A stretch of 64,000 nt of DNA, taken from the NCBI GenBank assembly GCA_035606665.1, contig DATNEY010000026.1:248001-312000 (forward strand). The letters run 5' to 3'. Shown here piece by piece: positions 15,861 through 24,621 of this stretch. Numbering within the stretch: position 1 is the stretch's first letter; the number at the start of each line of letters is the position of its first letter. The notes under the pieces were generated by a model, which worked only from the letters and a program-made list of their open reading frames with translations, did no database searches and had not been told where the DNA came from. The position numbers were made by a program, and so were the translations under genes. The stretch comes from DASUGC01 sp035606665. GTDB lineage: Bacteria; Acidobacteriota; Vicinamibacteria; Vicinamibacterales; SCN-69-37.

Positions 15861-18617
15861 ATGAGATCCCGTCTGGTAGGCGCGCTCATCCTCGTCGCGC
15901 TGTGTGGTCTGACGCTCAACTCGCAAACGCCCGCAAGGCCGGCGCCGCAGGCCGCGCCAATTCCAGACATTTCCTACACGAAGTTCGTGCTGAAGAACGG
16001 CCTCACGCTGCTCGTGCACGAGGATCACAAGGCGCCGATCGCGGCCGTGAACGTGTGGTACCACGTCGGCTCGAAGAACGAGAAGCCCGGGCGGACGGGA
16101 TTCGCGCACTTGTTCGAACACCTGATGTTCAACGGCAGCGAGCACTACAACAACGACTACTTCAAAGCCGTCGAGCCCGTCGGCGCGACCGACCTGAACG
16201 GCACGACCAACGAAGACCGCACGAACTACTTCCAGAATGTGCCGGTCTCAGCGCTCGATCGGATCCTGTGGCTCGAGTCAGACCGCATGGGCCATCTCGT
16301 CGGCGTCATCGACAAAGCCCGCCTCGACGAGCAGCGCGGCGTCGTCCAGAACGAGAAGCGGCAGGGTGAGAACGGCCCGTACGGCAAGTCATTCATCACC
16401 GTCGCGGAGAACACGTATCCCAAGGGACATCCGTACTCCTGGTCAGTCATCGGATCGATGGACGACCTCAATGCTGCGTCCCTCGAGGACGTGAAAGGCT
16501 GGTTCGCCGAGTACTACGGCGCCGCCAACGCGACGCTCGTGGTCGCCGGCGACGTGAATCCAGCGGACATCAAACAGCGCGTCGAGAAGTTCTTCGGGGA
16601 CATTCCGTCCGGCCCGCCGCTCATCAAGCCGAAGGCGTGGGTCGCGAAGCGCACGGGTGTACAGCGGCAGACGATGCAGGATCGCGTGCCGCAGACGCGA
16701 ATCATCAAGGTGTGGAACGTGGCGCAGTTCGGGACCGCAGACTCCACGTACCTCGGCCTGGTCGTGGATCTTCTCGCCGGCGGGGAGTCGTCGCGACTGT
16801 ACAAGCGATTGGTCTACAGAGACCGCACCGCCACGAGCGTCGTTGGCTTCCAGGACGATCGCGAGATCAGCGGACAAGTATGGTTCTGGGCGGACGTGCA
16901 GCCGGGCGGCGATGCGAAAGCCGTGGAACGCGCGCTCGACGAAGAGATCGGCACGTTCATCGCAAAAGGCCCGACGGCCGAGGAAGTGCAACGCGCTCGC
17001 ACGCAGGCGCTCTCGGGATACGTTCGCGGCATCGAGCGCATCGGCGGCTTCGGCGGCAAGTCCGATTTGCTCGCGCGCGGCCAGGTGCTGCTGGGAGATC
17101 CCGAGGCGTACCTGAAGGATCAGCGTGAGATTCAGGCGGCCACGGCTGCCGATCTGCAGGGTGCGGCGCAGCGCTGGCTGTCGGACGGCGTCTATGTCCT
17201 CGAGGTCACGCCGTTCGCGGAGTACGAGACGACGAAATCAACCGCGGATCGAACGAAGCTGCCCGACGCGAACCAGCCCCCGGATGCGCCGTTGCCGGCC
17301 TCGCAGACCGCGACGCTTTCCAACGGCGTCAAGGTCGTGCTCGCGAATCGCAAAGCCGTACCGGTCGTCCGGATGACGATGATCCTCGACGGCGGATTCT
17401 CGGCGGATCGCGCAGATCTGCCGGGCGTCGCGTCGATGACCGCGGCGATGCTGACGCAGGGAACGTCCACGAGGACGGCGCTGCAGCTGGCGGACCAGCG
17501 CGCGCTGATAGCCGCCGACATCGGCGCCGGGGCCGATCTCGACACGTCCACGGTCTCGTTGTCGGTTCTCACCGAGCGGCTCGATCCCGCGCTCGATTTG
17601 TTCGCGGACGTGCTCCTCAATCCGGCGTTCCCGCAAGCAGATCTGGATCGCCTGAAGAAGAACGCGCTCGCGAATATCGAGCAGGAGAAGGTCGATCCCA
17701 TCGGCGTGGCGTTGCGTGTGCTGCCCGGGTTGCTCTACGGTCCAGGGCACGCGTATGCCCAGCCGCTGACCGGATCCGGCACCGAAGCGTCGGTCAACGC
17801 CATGACGAGGGCCGACCTGTCGGCGTTCCATCAGGCTTGGTTCAAACCGAATCGCGCGACGCTCATCGTGGCTGGCGATATCACGATGGAAGCGCTGACG
17901 GCGAAGCTCGAACGCGTGTTCAAGACGTGGAAGGGTGGTACGGTTCCGACCAAGAACATTCCAACGGTTCCCGCGCTCGCGCGCGACCAGATCTACATCG
18001 TCGATCGACCGGGAGCCGAGCAGAGCGTCGTGATTTCCGGCCAGCTCATCGCGCCGAAGAAGAACCCCGATGAGTTCGCGTTCACGATGTTCAACGACGC
18101 GTTCGGCGGCGCGTTCGGATCGCGCGTCAACCTGAATCTGCGCGAGGACAAGCACTGGTCGTACGGCGCCGGCAGCTTCGCGTTCGACGCGCGCGGTCAG
18201 CGCATGTGGATCGTCTATGCGCCGGTGCAGACGGACAAGACGCGCGAGTCCGTGATCGAAATGATCAAGGAACTGAAGGCCGTCATCGACGACAGGCCGA
18301 TCACCGCGGTCGAAGTCCAGGAGGCCAAGGATCGCCAAACCAGGACGATGGCGGGTCGGTGGGAGACGACGGGCGCGATTCGATCGGCGTTGCAGGAAAT
18401 CGCGACGTTCGATCTTCCGGCCGACTACTACGCGACGTTTGCGCAGAACGTCCGCGCTGTGACTCCGGCTCAGGTGACCTCGGCGGTCTCGAAGTCGGTC
18501 ACCGGCCGCAAGGTATGGGTCATCGTCGGCGACCGGGCCAAGATCGAGGAGAGCCTCAAAGGCCTGAACCTCGGCGAGATTCGATTGCTGGATGGCGACG
18601 GGAAGATTAAGAAGTAG
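15861..18617 (+). CDS. M16 family zinc metallopeptidase (insulinase/pitrilysin type), exported
   Basis: 918 residues with a signal peptide (MRSRLVGALILVALCGLTLNSQ) and a GGAGG ribosome-binding site upstream of ATG 15861. The first M16 domain has the inverted zinc motif HLFEH (about 83-87) with the downstream Glu in the ENEKRQGENGPYG region. The second half (from about 480) is a non-catalytic M16 domain, as expected for the two-lobed clamshell. It probably degrades peptides in the periplasm. The full-length fusion is normal for the bacterial two-domain class. The small CPXCG gene follows 5 bases after the stop. Confidence 0.93.
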   Translation: MRSRLVGALILVALCGLTLNSQTPARPAPQAAPIPDISYTKFVLKNGLTLLVHEDHKAPIAAVNVWYHVGSKNEKPGRTGFAHLFEHLMFNGSEHYNNDYFKAVEPVGATDLNGTTNEDRTNYFQNVPVSALDRILWLESDRMGHLVGVIDKARLDEQRGVVQNEKRQGENGPYGKSFITVAENTYPKGHPYSWSVIGSMDDLNAASLEDVKGWFAEYYGAANATLVVAGDVNPADIKQRVEKFFGDIPSGPPLIKPKAWVAKRTGVQRQTMQDRVPQTRIIKVWNVAQFGTADSTYLGLVVDLLAGGESSRLYKRLVYRDRTATSVVGFQDDREISGQVWFWADVQPGGDAKAVERALDEEIGTFIAKGPTAEEVQRARTQALSGYVRGIERIGGFGGKSDLLARGQVLLGDPEAYLKDQREIQAATAADLQGAAQRWLSDGVYVLEVTPFAEYETTKSTADRTKLPDANQPPDAPLPASQTATLSNGVKVVLANRKAVPVVRMTMILDGGFSADRADLPGVASMTAAMLTQGTSTRTALQLADQRALIAADIGAGADLDTSTVSLSVLTERLDPALDLFADVLLNPAFPQADLDRLKKNALANIEQEKVDPIGVALRVLPGLLYGPGHAYAQPLTGSGTEASVNAMTRADLSAFHQAWFKPNRATLIVAGDITMEALTAKLERVFKTWKGGTVPTKNIPTVPALARDQIYIVDRPGAEQSVVISGQLIAPKKNPDEFAFTMFNDAFGGAFGSRVNLNLREDKHWSYGAGSFAFDARGQRMWIVYAPVQTDKTRESVIEMIKELKAVIDDRPITAVEVQEAKDRQTRTMAGRWETTGAIRSALQEIATFDLPADYYATFAQNVRAVTPAQVTSAVSKSVTGRKVWVIVGDRAKIEESLKGLNLGEIRLLDGDGKIKK

Positions 18618-18622
18618 GGGAG

Positions 18623-18823
18623 ATGCCGGTTGACGATCCCGACACGACCCAGTTCCAGATCACCTGTCCCTACTGCGGTGAGCAAGTCGAGATCTACATC
18701 GAACCGGAAGTGGCCGGCACGCTCGTGATGGACTGTGAGGTCTGCTGCCAGCCCTGGCAGGTGCACGTCACGCGCGACGAAGACTATCGCTATGTCGACG
18801 TCGCGCGTGGTGACGGATCGTAG
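18623..18823 (+). CDS. CPXCG-motif cysteine-rich protein
   Basis: 66 residues with CPYCGEQVEIYIEP and a second pair in CEVCCQPWQV, the hallmark of the small CPXCG zinc-ribbon family. It is probably a zinc-binding cytoplasmic protein of unknown role. Family members often end with a short acidic/aromatic strand like HVTRDEDYRYVDVAR here. It starts 5 bases after the M16 gene and is convergent with the SYLF gene. Confidence 0.85.
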   Translation: MPVDDPDTTQFQITCPYCGEQVEIYIEPEVAGTLVMDCEVCCQPWQVHVTRDEDYRYVDVARGDGS

Positions 18824-18837
18824 TAAAGCCCTGAGTC

Positions 18838-19587
18838 CTACTTGGTGCCGACGCGGGTCGAGTAGCGCGCAAGCATGATCGGGAAGGCGCGCACGGAAGC
18901 GATCGCCATCGACTGATTGCCTGCGAGCACCTGCTTGGCCATCATGCCGGCGCCGTACACGTCGCTCATGTCGTCCTTGTCGGGCTTGATGACGACGCCC
19001 TTGAGCTCAAGACCCGCGAACAGACCCTTGCTGCGTGAGTAGGAAAGAATCTGCGCATTGAGCTTGAGGTCGGTGTCTGCGCCTGCCTGGCGGCCGACCG
19101 GGCCGGCGGCCACGGACGCATCGCCGCCCAGCGTGAATTCATTGGACAAGAGACTGTTCATGCCGCCGGTGTTCATGAAGAGCATGACGAAGTCCGTGGA
19201 CTGCGCGCCGATCTGGAACCCGATGCTGCCGCCGCCCAGGTTGAAGTACGCAGGCGCGCTCCAGCCGGAGGTTGTGCGGCAGCTTGCCACACCACGCCCG
19301 CCGCGGCCACCGACGACGAACCCTGCTTTGAGCACGTTGGGAAACACGGCCACGCACTCGGCCTTGTCGAGCACCCACTGGGGGATGCCCTTGTCCGGCG
19401 CGTCCATGATTTCCTTGAACACGCGCGCCGCTTTGTCGGACTGGCTGACCTCGTCCGTCAAGTCCTTCTTCTGCGCCGACACGGGGCTCACTGCGACCGA
19501 GGCCAGCAGTGCCGCGCCAACAAGTGTCGTTGTGATGATTCCAATCGCCCGGCGGCTCGCGCGCGGGTATTTCGTATGCGTTGTCAT
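18838..19587 (-). CDS. SYLF-domain (YSC84-like) lipid-binding protein, exported
   Basis: 249 residues from ATG 19587; a GGAG nine bases upstream fixes this start rather than a TTG at 19602. A signal peptide runs to about residue 39 (IITTTLVGAALLASVAVSPVSAQ). The SYLF domain follows: IPQWVLDKAECVAVFPNVLKAG, FVVGGRGGRGVASCR, GGGSIGFQIGAQSTDFVMLFM, and SRSKGLFAGLELKGVVI. SYLF proteins bind phospholipids; exported bacterial members are of unknown use, possibly envelope related. Confidence 0.88.
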   Translation of the reverse strand: MTTHTKYPRASRRAIGIITTTLVGAALLASVAVSPVSAQKKDLTDEVSQSDKAARVFKEIMDAPDKGIPQWVLDKAECVAVFPNVLKAGFVVGGRGGRGVASCRTTSGWSAPAYFNLGGGSIGFQIGAQSTDFVMLFMNTGGMNSLLSNEFTLGGDASVAAGPVGRQAGADTDLKLNAQILSYSRSKGLFAGLELKGVVIKPDKDDMSDVYGAGMMAKQVLAGNQSMAIASVRAFPIMLARYSTRVGTK

Positions 19588-19728
19588 TCTTATGTACTCC
19601 AACTGAGCAGCCTACGTGGCTGGCCCCAGATTGGGTGTACCGAACAGCACAGGCGCGTGAGTGCGGCACGCGCCGTTATGTGCCTTTGGGTACAGCACGC
19701 GTTTGCGACGTCCGCCTAAGGTGGATGG

Positions 19729-20247
19729 ATGGCTGAACCACTGGCGGCGGAAGAAGCGCGGCGATCGGTCCAGCACGAATCAGTAAAGTCCGAAGTGGAG
19801 GGCAAGGTGCAGGCCGAGATCGCCGATGAGGCGCGGCAGGCGCCGGCGGCGGACGAGTCACGGAAGATAAAACTGGTCGCCGGTCAGTTTCGCGAGAAGG
19901 CCGTCGACGAAGTCATCAGCACCGAACGAGAAGTCGATCGCTCCAGGGGTGCCGCGAGGATTTCGCAGTTCGTGGACTACTTCTTCTATCTCGTGTACGC
20001 CCTCATGGGGATGCGCTTCCTGCTGGCCCTGATTGCCGCACGCAGCTCCGCCGGATTCGTCAAGTTCGTCGTTGCGGTGACGACTCCGTTCTACGCGCCA
20101 TTCAGGGACATTGTGGGAAGTCCACGCTCGGACGGCGGGCACACGTTGCTCATGCCGATCGTCGTCGCGCTCGTCGCCTACGTCATCCTCCACATCGCCA
20201 TCAACGGGATCCTCAGGATCGCCGCCCAACGGAAGACCCAGATCTGA
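19729..20247 (+). CDS. YggT-domain membrane protein
   Basis: 172 residues. The first 75 are soluble, charged and probably helical. The C-terminal part has two membrane segments (about 85-105 and 138-160) with the YggT signature YLVYALMGMRFLLALI, then FVVAVTTPFYAPFRDIV. YggT proteins are inner-membrane proteins linked to osmotic tolerance or cell division in other bacteria. This gene lies alone between a divergent SYLF gene and a convergent lipoprotein gene. Confidence 0.8.
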   Translation: MAEPLAAEEARRSVQHESVKSEVEGKVQAEIADEARQAPAADESRKIKLVAGQFREKAVDEVISTEREVDRSRGAARISQFVDYFFYLVYALMGMRFLLALIAARSSAGFVKFVVAVTTPFYAPFRDIVGSPRSDGGHTLLMPIVVALVAYVILHIAINGILRIAAQRKTQI

Positions 20248-20268
20248 GGAGGCCGGGCGCGCGCTCGG

Positions 20269-21000
20269 CTACTTCTTCCGCAACTCCACATCCAACGTCG
20301 ATCTGCCCGTGAGATCGCCGGACGAGGCGAACGACTCGTAGCCGTTGAGTCCCGCCGTAACCGTGAGGCCGGGGAGAAACGGCACATTGCAGAACACGTA
20401 GCGGCCGTCCTGGTCCGTGCGCGTGCGGGCGATGACGTGACCGTTTCCGTTGACGGCGTCGAGCAACACGGTGACGTTCTCGAGCGGCCGCCTGCTTGCG
20501 GGCGTGCCGAATGAGCCGGGCGCCATCTCATAAATCTCGCCGGCGAGCGTTGGATCCCGGCCGACCAGCGCGGCGGGAAGGTGCGCGCCGAGCATGCTCT
20601 CGTCGCGGACGATGAAGATGTCGGCGATTGTGTCGCCCGTGGGTTCGAGCGTGACAGCGCACGGCTGGAATAGCGGCCCCTGGAGACGAATGCGCTTCGT
20701 GCCGGCCGGAATCGTGAGGTCATAGCGACCCTCGACCGAAATCGGAGTGACATCGGTCGCGCGACCGGCATCGCCCGGCGCGCCGCTTTCGACCCAGGCG
20801 AAGGCCTCGCCTCTGGTCGCGACTTCAACACCAAAGGAGCCTGCAACCCACACCGTACCCGTCACGGTCCAGGTCGACCCGGGAGCGGCAGACCCGCTGG
20901 CCGGTTGCTGTGTTGGCGACGCGGACGTGCGTCCGCAACCAGCCAGCGTCAGGAGGCCGATGAGGAGGATAATGGAGATGCCATGAAGCGACCTGAACAG
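20269..21000 (-). CDS. Lipoprotein with carboxypeptidase-regulatory-like domain
   Basis: About 243 residues. The hydrophobic stretch ISIILLIGLLTLAGC is a lipoprotein signal with the lipobox LAGC, so the mature protein is membrane anchored. The C-terminal third (DAVNGNGHVIARTRTDQDGRYVFCNVPFLPGL) is a transthyretin-like or carboxypeptidase regulatory fold. No ATG starts the frame at the right place: CTG at 21000 gives a short N-region and GTG at 21060 gives 20 more residues. Either start overlaps the plus-strand gene at 20983, which is unusual and makes the start uncertain. Confidence 0.65.
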   Translation of the reverse strand: MFRSLHGISIILLIGLLTLAGCGRTSASPTQQPASGSAAPGSTWTVTGTVWVAGSFGVEVATRGEAFAWVESGAPGDAGRATDVTPISVEGRYDLTIPAGTKRIRLQGPLFQPCAVTLEPTGDTIADIFIVRDESMLGAHLPAALVGRDPTLAGEIYEMAPGSFGTPASRRPLENVTVLLDAVNGNGHVIARTRTDQDGRYVFCNVPFLPGLTVTAGLNGYESFASSGDLTGRSTLDVELRKK

Positions 21001-21198
21001 ACGTACGCCGACCCGACCGTCGAAACCCTGATTCGTGCGTTCAAGAAGAAGGGGAAGCACCTCGACACGGACCTCGCGAATCTCCATAAGGCGCTGAAGA
21101 AGCACTACCTGGACACGAAGCTGACGAGCAAGCAGTCTCAGGCCAGAGCGAGCTGGGACGTTGAACAGACCCGGCGCACGATGACCCACTCCTGGTAA
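20983..21198 (+). CDS. Small basic hypothetical protein
   Basis: 71 residues from ATG 20983 with an AGGAGG a little upstream (20971-20976 region). The sequence is rich in Lys and Arg (AFKKKGKHLDTDLANLHKALKKHYLDTKL), helical, with no transmembrane segment. No family is recognised. Its 5' end overlaps the presumed start of the minus-strand lipoprotein gene. Confidence 0.55.
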   Translation: MKRPEQTYADPTVETLIRAFKKKGKHLDTDLANLHKALKKHYLDTKLTSKQSQARASWDVEQTRRTMTHSW

Positions 21199-21226
21199 GA
21201 CCTTCGGCTGAAGCCCGCCGACAACG

Positions 21227-22948
21227 CTACGTTCGTCGTCCCCGATCTCTCCGCACTTCGACCCGCTGTCCCCGCAACGTCGTCTTCTGGAGCGCGCGAA
21301 TGACGCGGTCCGCGAGCGCTTCCGGCAGCTCGACCAGCGAATAGCTTGGTGTGATCGTGATCTTGCCGAGCTCGCGCGCGTCGAGACGCGCCTCACTCGT
21401 AATTGCGCCGACCAGATCGCCCGGGCGGATATTGGCAGTGCGGCCGGCGCCGACCCAGAGCAGGGTCATTGGCCTGCCTGACTGGTCCGCCGGCCCCTCC
21501 CGGTGGGCCGCTGGCCCCTCCCGGTGGGCCGCTGACCCACCCCGATGGGTCACTGGCCCGCGATCATCGTGATCCCCATCATCATCGTCGTCCTCTGACT
21601 CACCACCATCCTGAAGCAGCGATACCGCGGCGGCCGCGATGTCGAGGATGTCGACGTTGTGCGCAAGCTCCGCCACGAACGCACGCGGGCCGTCGAGTTC
21701 GCCCGCCTTGATGCGTTCCTCGATCGCGGCGCGCATGGCGCTGAGACGCTTTGCCTGAAGCGCGGCCTCCGTCGGGAGCGGCGCGACCTCGATCGGCTGG
21801 CGCGTGAGTCCTTCGATCTGCCGGAGCAGGCGCTGTTCGCGCGGATCGACGAGCGTGATCGCAACGCCTTCGCGGCCGATGCGGCCCGTGCGGCCGATCC
21901 GGTGCACGTAGACCTCTGGTGATGTCGGGATGTCGTAGTTGATCACGTGAGAGACATGGTCAATGTCGAGGCCCCGGGCCGCCACGTCAGTCGCGACGAG
22001 CACGTGCGCCTGCTCCTGCCTGAACATCGCCATGACGCGATCGCGCTGCCGCTGCTCCATGCCGCCGTGGAGCGCCTGCGCGTCGTAACCATGGGACTTG
22101 AGCGTGTCCGTGAGCTCTTCGACTTCGAGCCGGGTACGGCAGAAGACAATAGCCGACGCTGGTTCTTCGAATTCCAGGATGCGCCCGAGCGCGTAGGCTT
22201 TGTTCGCGCGTGCGGCGATGAACGCGACCTGGCGAACGCGCGGAAGCTTGCCGGCGGCGCGCTTCTCGCCCTTGATCATCACCCGCGCCGGTTTCGTCAG
22301 ATGGTTTTCCGCAATCGCCGCAATCCGCGGTGCCATCGTCGCCGCGAAGAGCGCCGTCTGTCGCGAATCAGGTGTGGCTGTGAGGATCGTCTCGAGGTCC
22401 TCGGCGAATCCCATGTCGAGCATCTCGTCGGCCTCGTCGAGGACGAGCACAGCGACGGCGTCGAGCACCAGCGCCTTCCGGCGCATGAGATCGAGCGCGC
22501 GGCCGGGCGTGGCGACCACGATGTCGACGCCGCGGCGGAGGGAGCGGATCTGCTGATCCATCGGTGCGCCGCCGTAGACCGGTACGACGCGCAAGCTGGT
22601 CTGCTTCGAGTACTTGTGCACGGCTTCCGCGACCTGCATCGCGAGCTCGCGCGTCGGCACGAGAATCAGGCCACGGGGCCCAATGGAGGCCGGGTCTTTA
22701 GACCCGGCCTGAGACGCCTTGCGCGGCTCGAGCAGCCGATGGAGCAACGGCAGCGCGAACGCCGCGGTCTTGCCGGTACCGGTGCCGGCCTGGCCAATCA
22801 GATCGCGGCCGGCGAGCAGCACGGGAATGGCCTCTCGCTGAATCGGCGTGGGCTCCTCGTAGCCGAGCGCGGAAACGGCTTTGACGAGGGAAGCGGACAG
22901 GCCGAGCGAATCGAAGCGAGGGGCGGGGGTCTCTGACGTCACGCACAA
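21227..22948 (-). CDS. DEAD-box RNA helicase with C-terminal DbpA-like RNA-binding domain
   Basis: About 573 residues; TTG 22948 or GTG 22942 may be the start. All core motifs are present: Q motif (GYEEPTPIQREAIP), AGTGTGKTAAF, PTRELAMQV, ATPGRALD, DEAD, AATMAP (motif III), and HRIGRTGR. The C-terminus (about 500-573) ends in a DbpA-like domain (VGAITSEARLDARELGKITI). DbpA acts on 23S rRNA in ribosome assembly, so rRNA work is likely. Two features are odd: a REP palindrome (22689-22708) inserted in frame in the N-domain, and repeat-derived GPAAH units at 21463-21559 in the linker before the RNA-binding domain. Confidence 0.93.
   Translation of the reverse strand: MCVTSETPAPRFDSLGLSASLVKAVSALGYEEPTPIQREAIPVLLAGRDLIGQAGTGTGKTAAFALPLLHRLLEPRKASQAGSKDPASIGPRGLILVPTRELAMQVAEAVHKYSKQTSLRVVPVYGGAPMDQQIRSLRRGVDIVVATPGRALDLMRRKALVLDAVAVLVLDEADEMLDMGFAEDLETILTATPDSRQTALFAATMAPRIAAIAENHLTKPARVMIKGEKRAAGKLPRVRQVAFIAARANKAYALGRILEFEEPASAIVFCRTRLEVEELTDTLKSHGYDAQALHGGMEQRQRDRVMAMFRQEQAHVLVATDVAARGLDIDHVSHVINYDIPTSPEVYVHRIGRTGRIGREGVAITLVDPREQRLLRQIEGLTRQPIEVAPLPTEAALQAKRLSAMRAAIEERIKAGELDGPRAFVAELAHNVDILDIAAAAVSLLQDGGESEDDDDDGDHDDRGPVTHRGGSAAHREGPAAHREGPADQSGRPMTLLWVGAGRTANIRPGDLVGAITSEARLDARELGKITITPSYSLVELPEALADRVIRALQKTTLRGQRVEVRRDRGRRT
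21463..21559 (-). repeat. Array of GGGTCAnnGGCCC repeats inside the helicase gene
   Basis: Read on the minus strand, there are about five units of the type GGGTCAGCGGCCCACCGGGA. They encode GPVTH, GSAAH and GPAAH, in frame, in the linker before the DbpA-like domain. The same core sits in the kinase gene at 12224-12261. Confidence 0.8.
22689..22708. repeat. REP-like palindrome, type A (inside helicase gene)
   Basis: GCCGGGTCTTTAGACCCGGC is a perfect palindrome with 9-bp arms (loop TT) inside the helicase frame. On the coding strand it is read within QAGSKDPASIG. Confidence 0.8.
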
Positions 22949-22995
22949 GAGTATCGTGATCGCTCGCCGCGCGTCCGCTATCCTTCGGAGCGGCC

Positions 22996-23262
22996 GTGCA
23001 CTTCGTCTACATCGTTCGCTGCAACGACAAGTCCCTCTACACCGGCTACGCGCGCGATCTGCGCGCGCGCCTGCAGCTGCACAACAGCGGCAAGGGCGCG
23101 AAGTACACGCGTGGGAGACGCCCTGTCAGGCTGGTCTACTCGGAAGAATTCGCAACGGTGTCCGATGCGCTCAAGCGCGAGCACGAGCTCAAGCAGTTGC
23201 CGCGAATGATGAAGCAGCGGCTGATTCGCGAGGCCGCGCGCCTGCGGCGCGGCAATGCTTGA
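22996..23262 (+). CDS. GIY-YIG nuclease family protein (UPF0213-like)
   Basis: 88 residues from GTG 22996. The GIY-YIG core is visible: FVYIVRCNDKSLYTGYARDLRARLQLHN, a catalytic Arg in the helix, and a Glu in KREHELKQLP. These short stand-alone members are of unknown function, often called UPF0213. It is divergent from the DEAD-box helicase, 47 bases apart. No partner gene is evident. Confidence 0.85.
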   Translation: MHFVYIVRCNDKSLYTGYARDLRARLQLHNSGKGAKYTRGRRPVRLVYSEEFATVSDALKREHELKQLPRMMKQRLIREAARLRRGNA

Positions 23263-23281
23263 CCGCTGCGCGACGCGCAGC

Positions 23282-23782
23282 TCATTCGACTCGCACGGCC
23301 TTGATCGTGAACGGATTCGGGAAAGGCCCGTTCTGATTGCGGTCCTGCGTCAACTGAAGCGAGCTACCACTGATATTGAACGTGTATCTGACGAAGACGG
23401 TCGGGCCCATGACGGCGGGATTCTTCGATGCGATCGGATGCATCGTGACCGCGTTTCCTGTGACCTCGTACGTGCCTGCCTCGGCGACGAACGGGCCCCA
23501 GGTCGCGCGTAGTTCGTCAGCGGTGGCTTTGGCGATATCCGGGATCAACGGCCGTGGGTTCTCCGACTGAACTTCGACCCGGCTGTAGTGTTTGCCCGTG
23601 AAGATGACCAGATTGGCCCGCGGCTCGGCGAATGTGATGGTTCGAGCCGACGGACCGGTGATGTTGATCTCGGTGATCTGCCAGGCGCCCTGAAGCCCAC
23701 GCGCCGACTGGCGTGCGACGACGTCACTGCCGGCGAGTCCAATGACGACCAGCAAAATGCCAGAAAACACTAGTGTTCTCAC
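23282..23782 (-). CDS. Exported lipocalin-like domain protein
   Basis: 166 residues. The signal peptide is MRTLVFSGILLVVIGLAGSDVVA. The body is all-beta, with LQGAWQITEINITGPSA near the start, YSRVEVQSENPRP in the middle and VRYTFNISGSSLQLTQDRNQNGP at the end, matching lipocalin-like domains of unknown ligand. The 12-base palindrome AACACTAGTGTT (23766-23777) lies in its first codons. It is divergent from the VOC gene. Confidence 0.7.
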   Translation of the reverse strand: MRTLVFSGILLVVIGLAGSDVVARQSARGLQGAWQITEINITGPSARTITFAEPRANLVIFTGKHYSRVEVQSENPRPLIPDIAKATADELRATWGPFVAEAGTYEVTGNAVTMHPIASKNPAVMGPTVFVRYTFNISGSSLQLTQDRNQNGPFPNPFTIKAVRVE

Positions 23783-23794
23783 GCCCCACCTCTC

Positions 23795-23823
23795 TTGAAC
23801 ATCCTAATCATCCTCTGTATTGT
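23795..23823 (+). promoter_or_regulatory. Possible sigma-70-type promoter of the VOC gene
   Basis: TTGAAC (23795-23800) and TATTGT (23818-23823) are separated by 17 bases. The -10 box lies only 10 bases before ATG 23833, which would make the transcript nearly leaderless. Weak evidence. Confidence 0.3.
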
Positions 23824-23832
23824 CTGCCCACC

Positions 23833-24617
23833 ATGATGCGTAAACACGTTCTTCTCCTCGTGCTGTTGATCTCGGCCGCGCCCGTTCGCGCGCAATTGCC
23901 AGCGCCGAACGCCGCCGGCGTGTCCGCCGGGCACATACACATGATGGTGCGGGACCCAGCGGCCCACAAGAAACTCTGGGTCGATGTCCTCGGCGCCGAG
24001 GTCACGAAGACGGGCTCGCTCGAGCTGCTCAGGTTACCGGGAATCTTTCTGACCTCGGGAAGGGTGAGCCAGCCGAGGGTTCAGAAGGGTCGACGGTCGA
24101 TCATTTCGCGTTTCGCGTCAAAGACCTGGCGGCTATCAGAACGAAACTCCTCGCCGCATCGATTCCACTGACGCGCGATGACGCGATGGAAATCGTCGCG
24201 ATCTTTCCGGACAAGGTGAAAGTCGAGTTCTACCCGGCGCCAACACTTGCCGTGCCCGTGGAGCATTTTCACGCGCACTTTTACGCGGCCGACATCGACG
24301 CACTCCGCGCCTGGTACGTGAAGCACTTCGGCGCGGCGCTGCCGCCGCCGGCGAATGCGAACGCGACCGGCGTGCCCGGCATCAGCTTCAGTTTCCGTAA
24401 GACGGATGTGGCGCAGGCCGCGACGAAGGGTCGCTCGCTCGATCACATCGGTTTCGAGGTGAAGGACCTCGAGGCGTTCTGCAAGAAACTCGCAGCCGAC
24501 GGCGTCACCTTCGAGAGCCCGCTTCGGAACGTTCCAAGCATCGGGCTGAAGATCGCCTTTCTGATCGATCCCGCCGGGACCAGGATCGAACTCACGGAAG
24601 GTCTCGCGGGCAAGTAG
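23833..24617 (+). pseudogene. VOC (glyoxalase/bleomycin resistance) family gene broken by a one-base frameshift
   Basis: From ATG 23833 a signal peptide (MMRKHVLLLVLLISAAPVRA) leads into a VOC domain (AGHIHMMVRDPAAHKKLWVD). The frame breaks at LTSG, near the GGG at 24057-24059. Adding one G restores a single frame: LTSGKGEPAEGSEGSTVDHF and onward, through KDLAAIRTKLLAAS to a second VOC half (HFHAHFYAADIDALRAWYVK, then LDHIGFEVKDLEAF). With one extra base the product would be 261 residues. Either the gene is dead or the reference has a one-base error in a G run. The reading frames on both sides look fully conserved, which favours recent loss or sequencing error. Confidence 0.75.
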
Positions 24618-24621
24618 CGCC

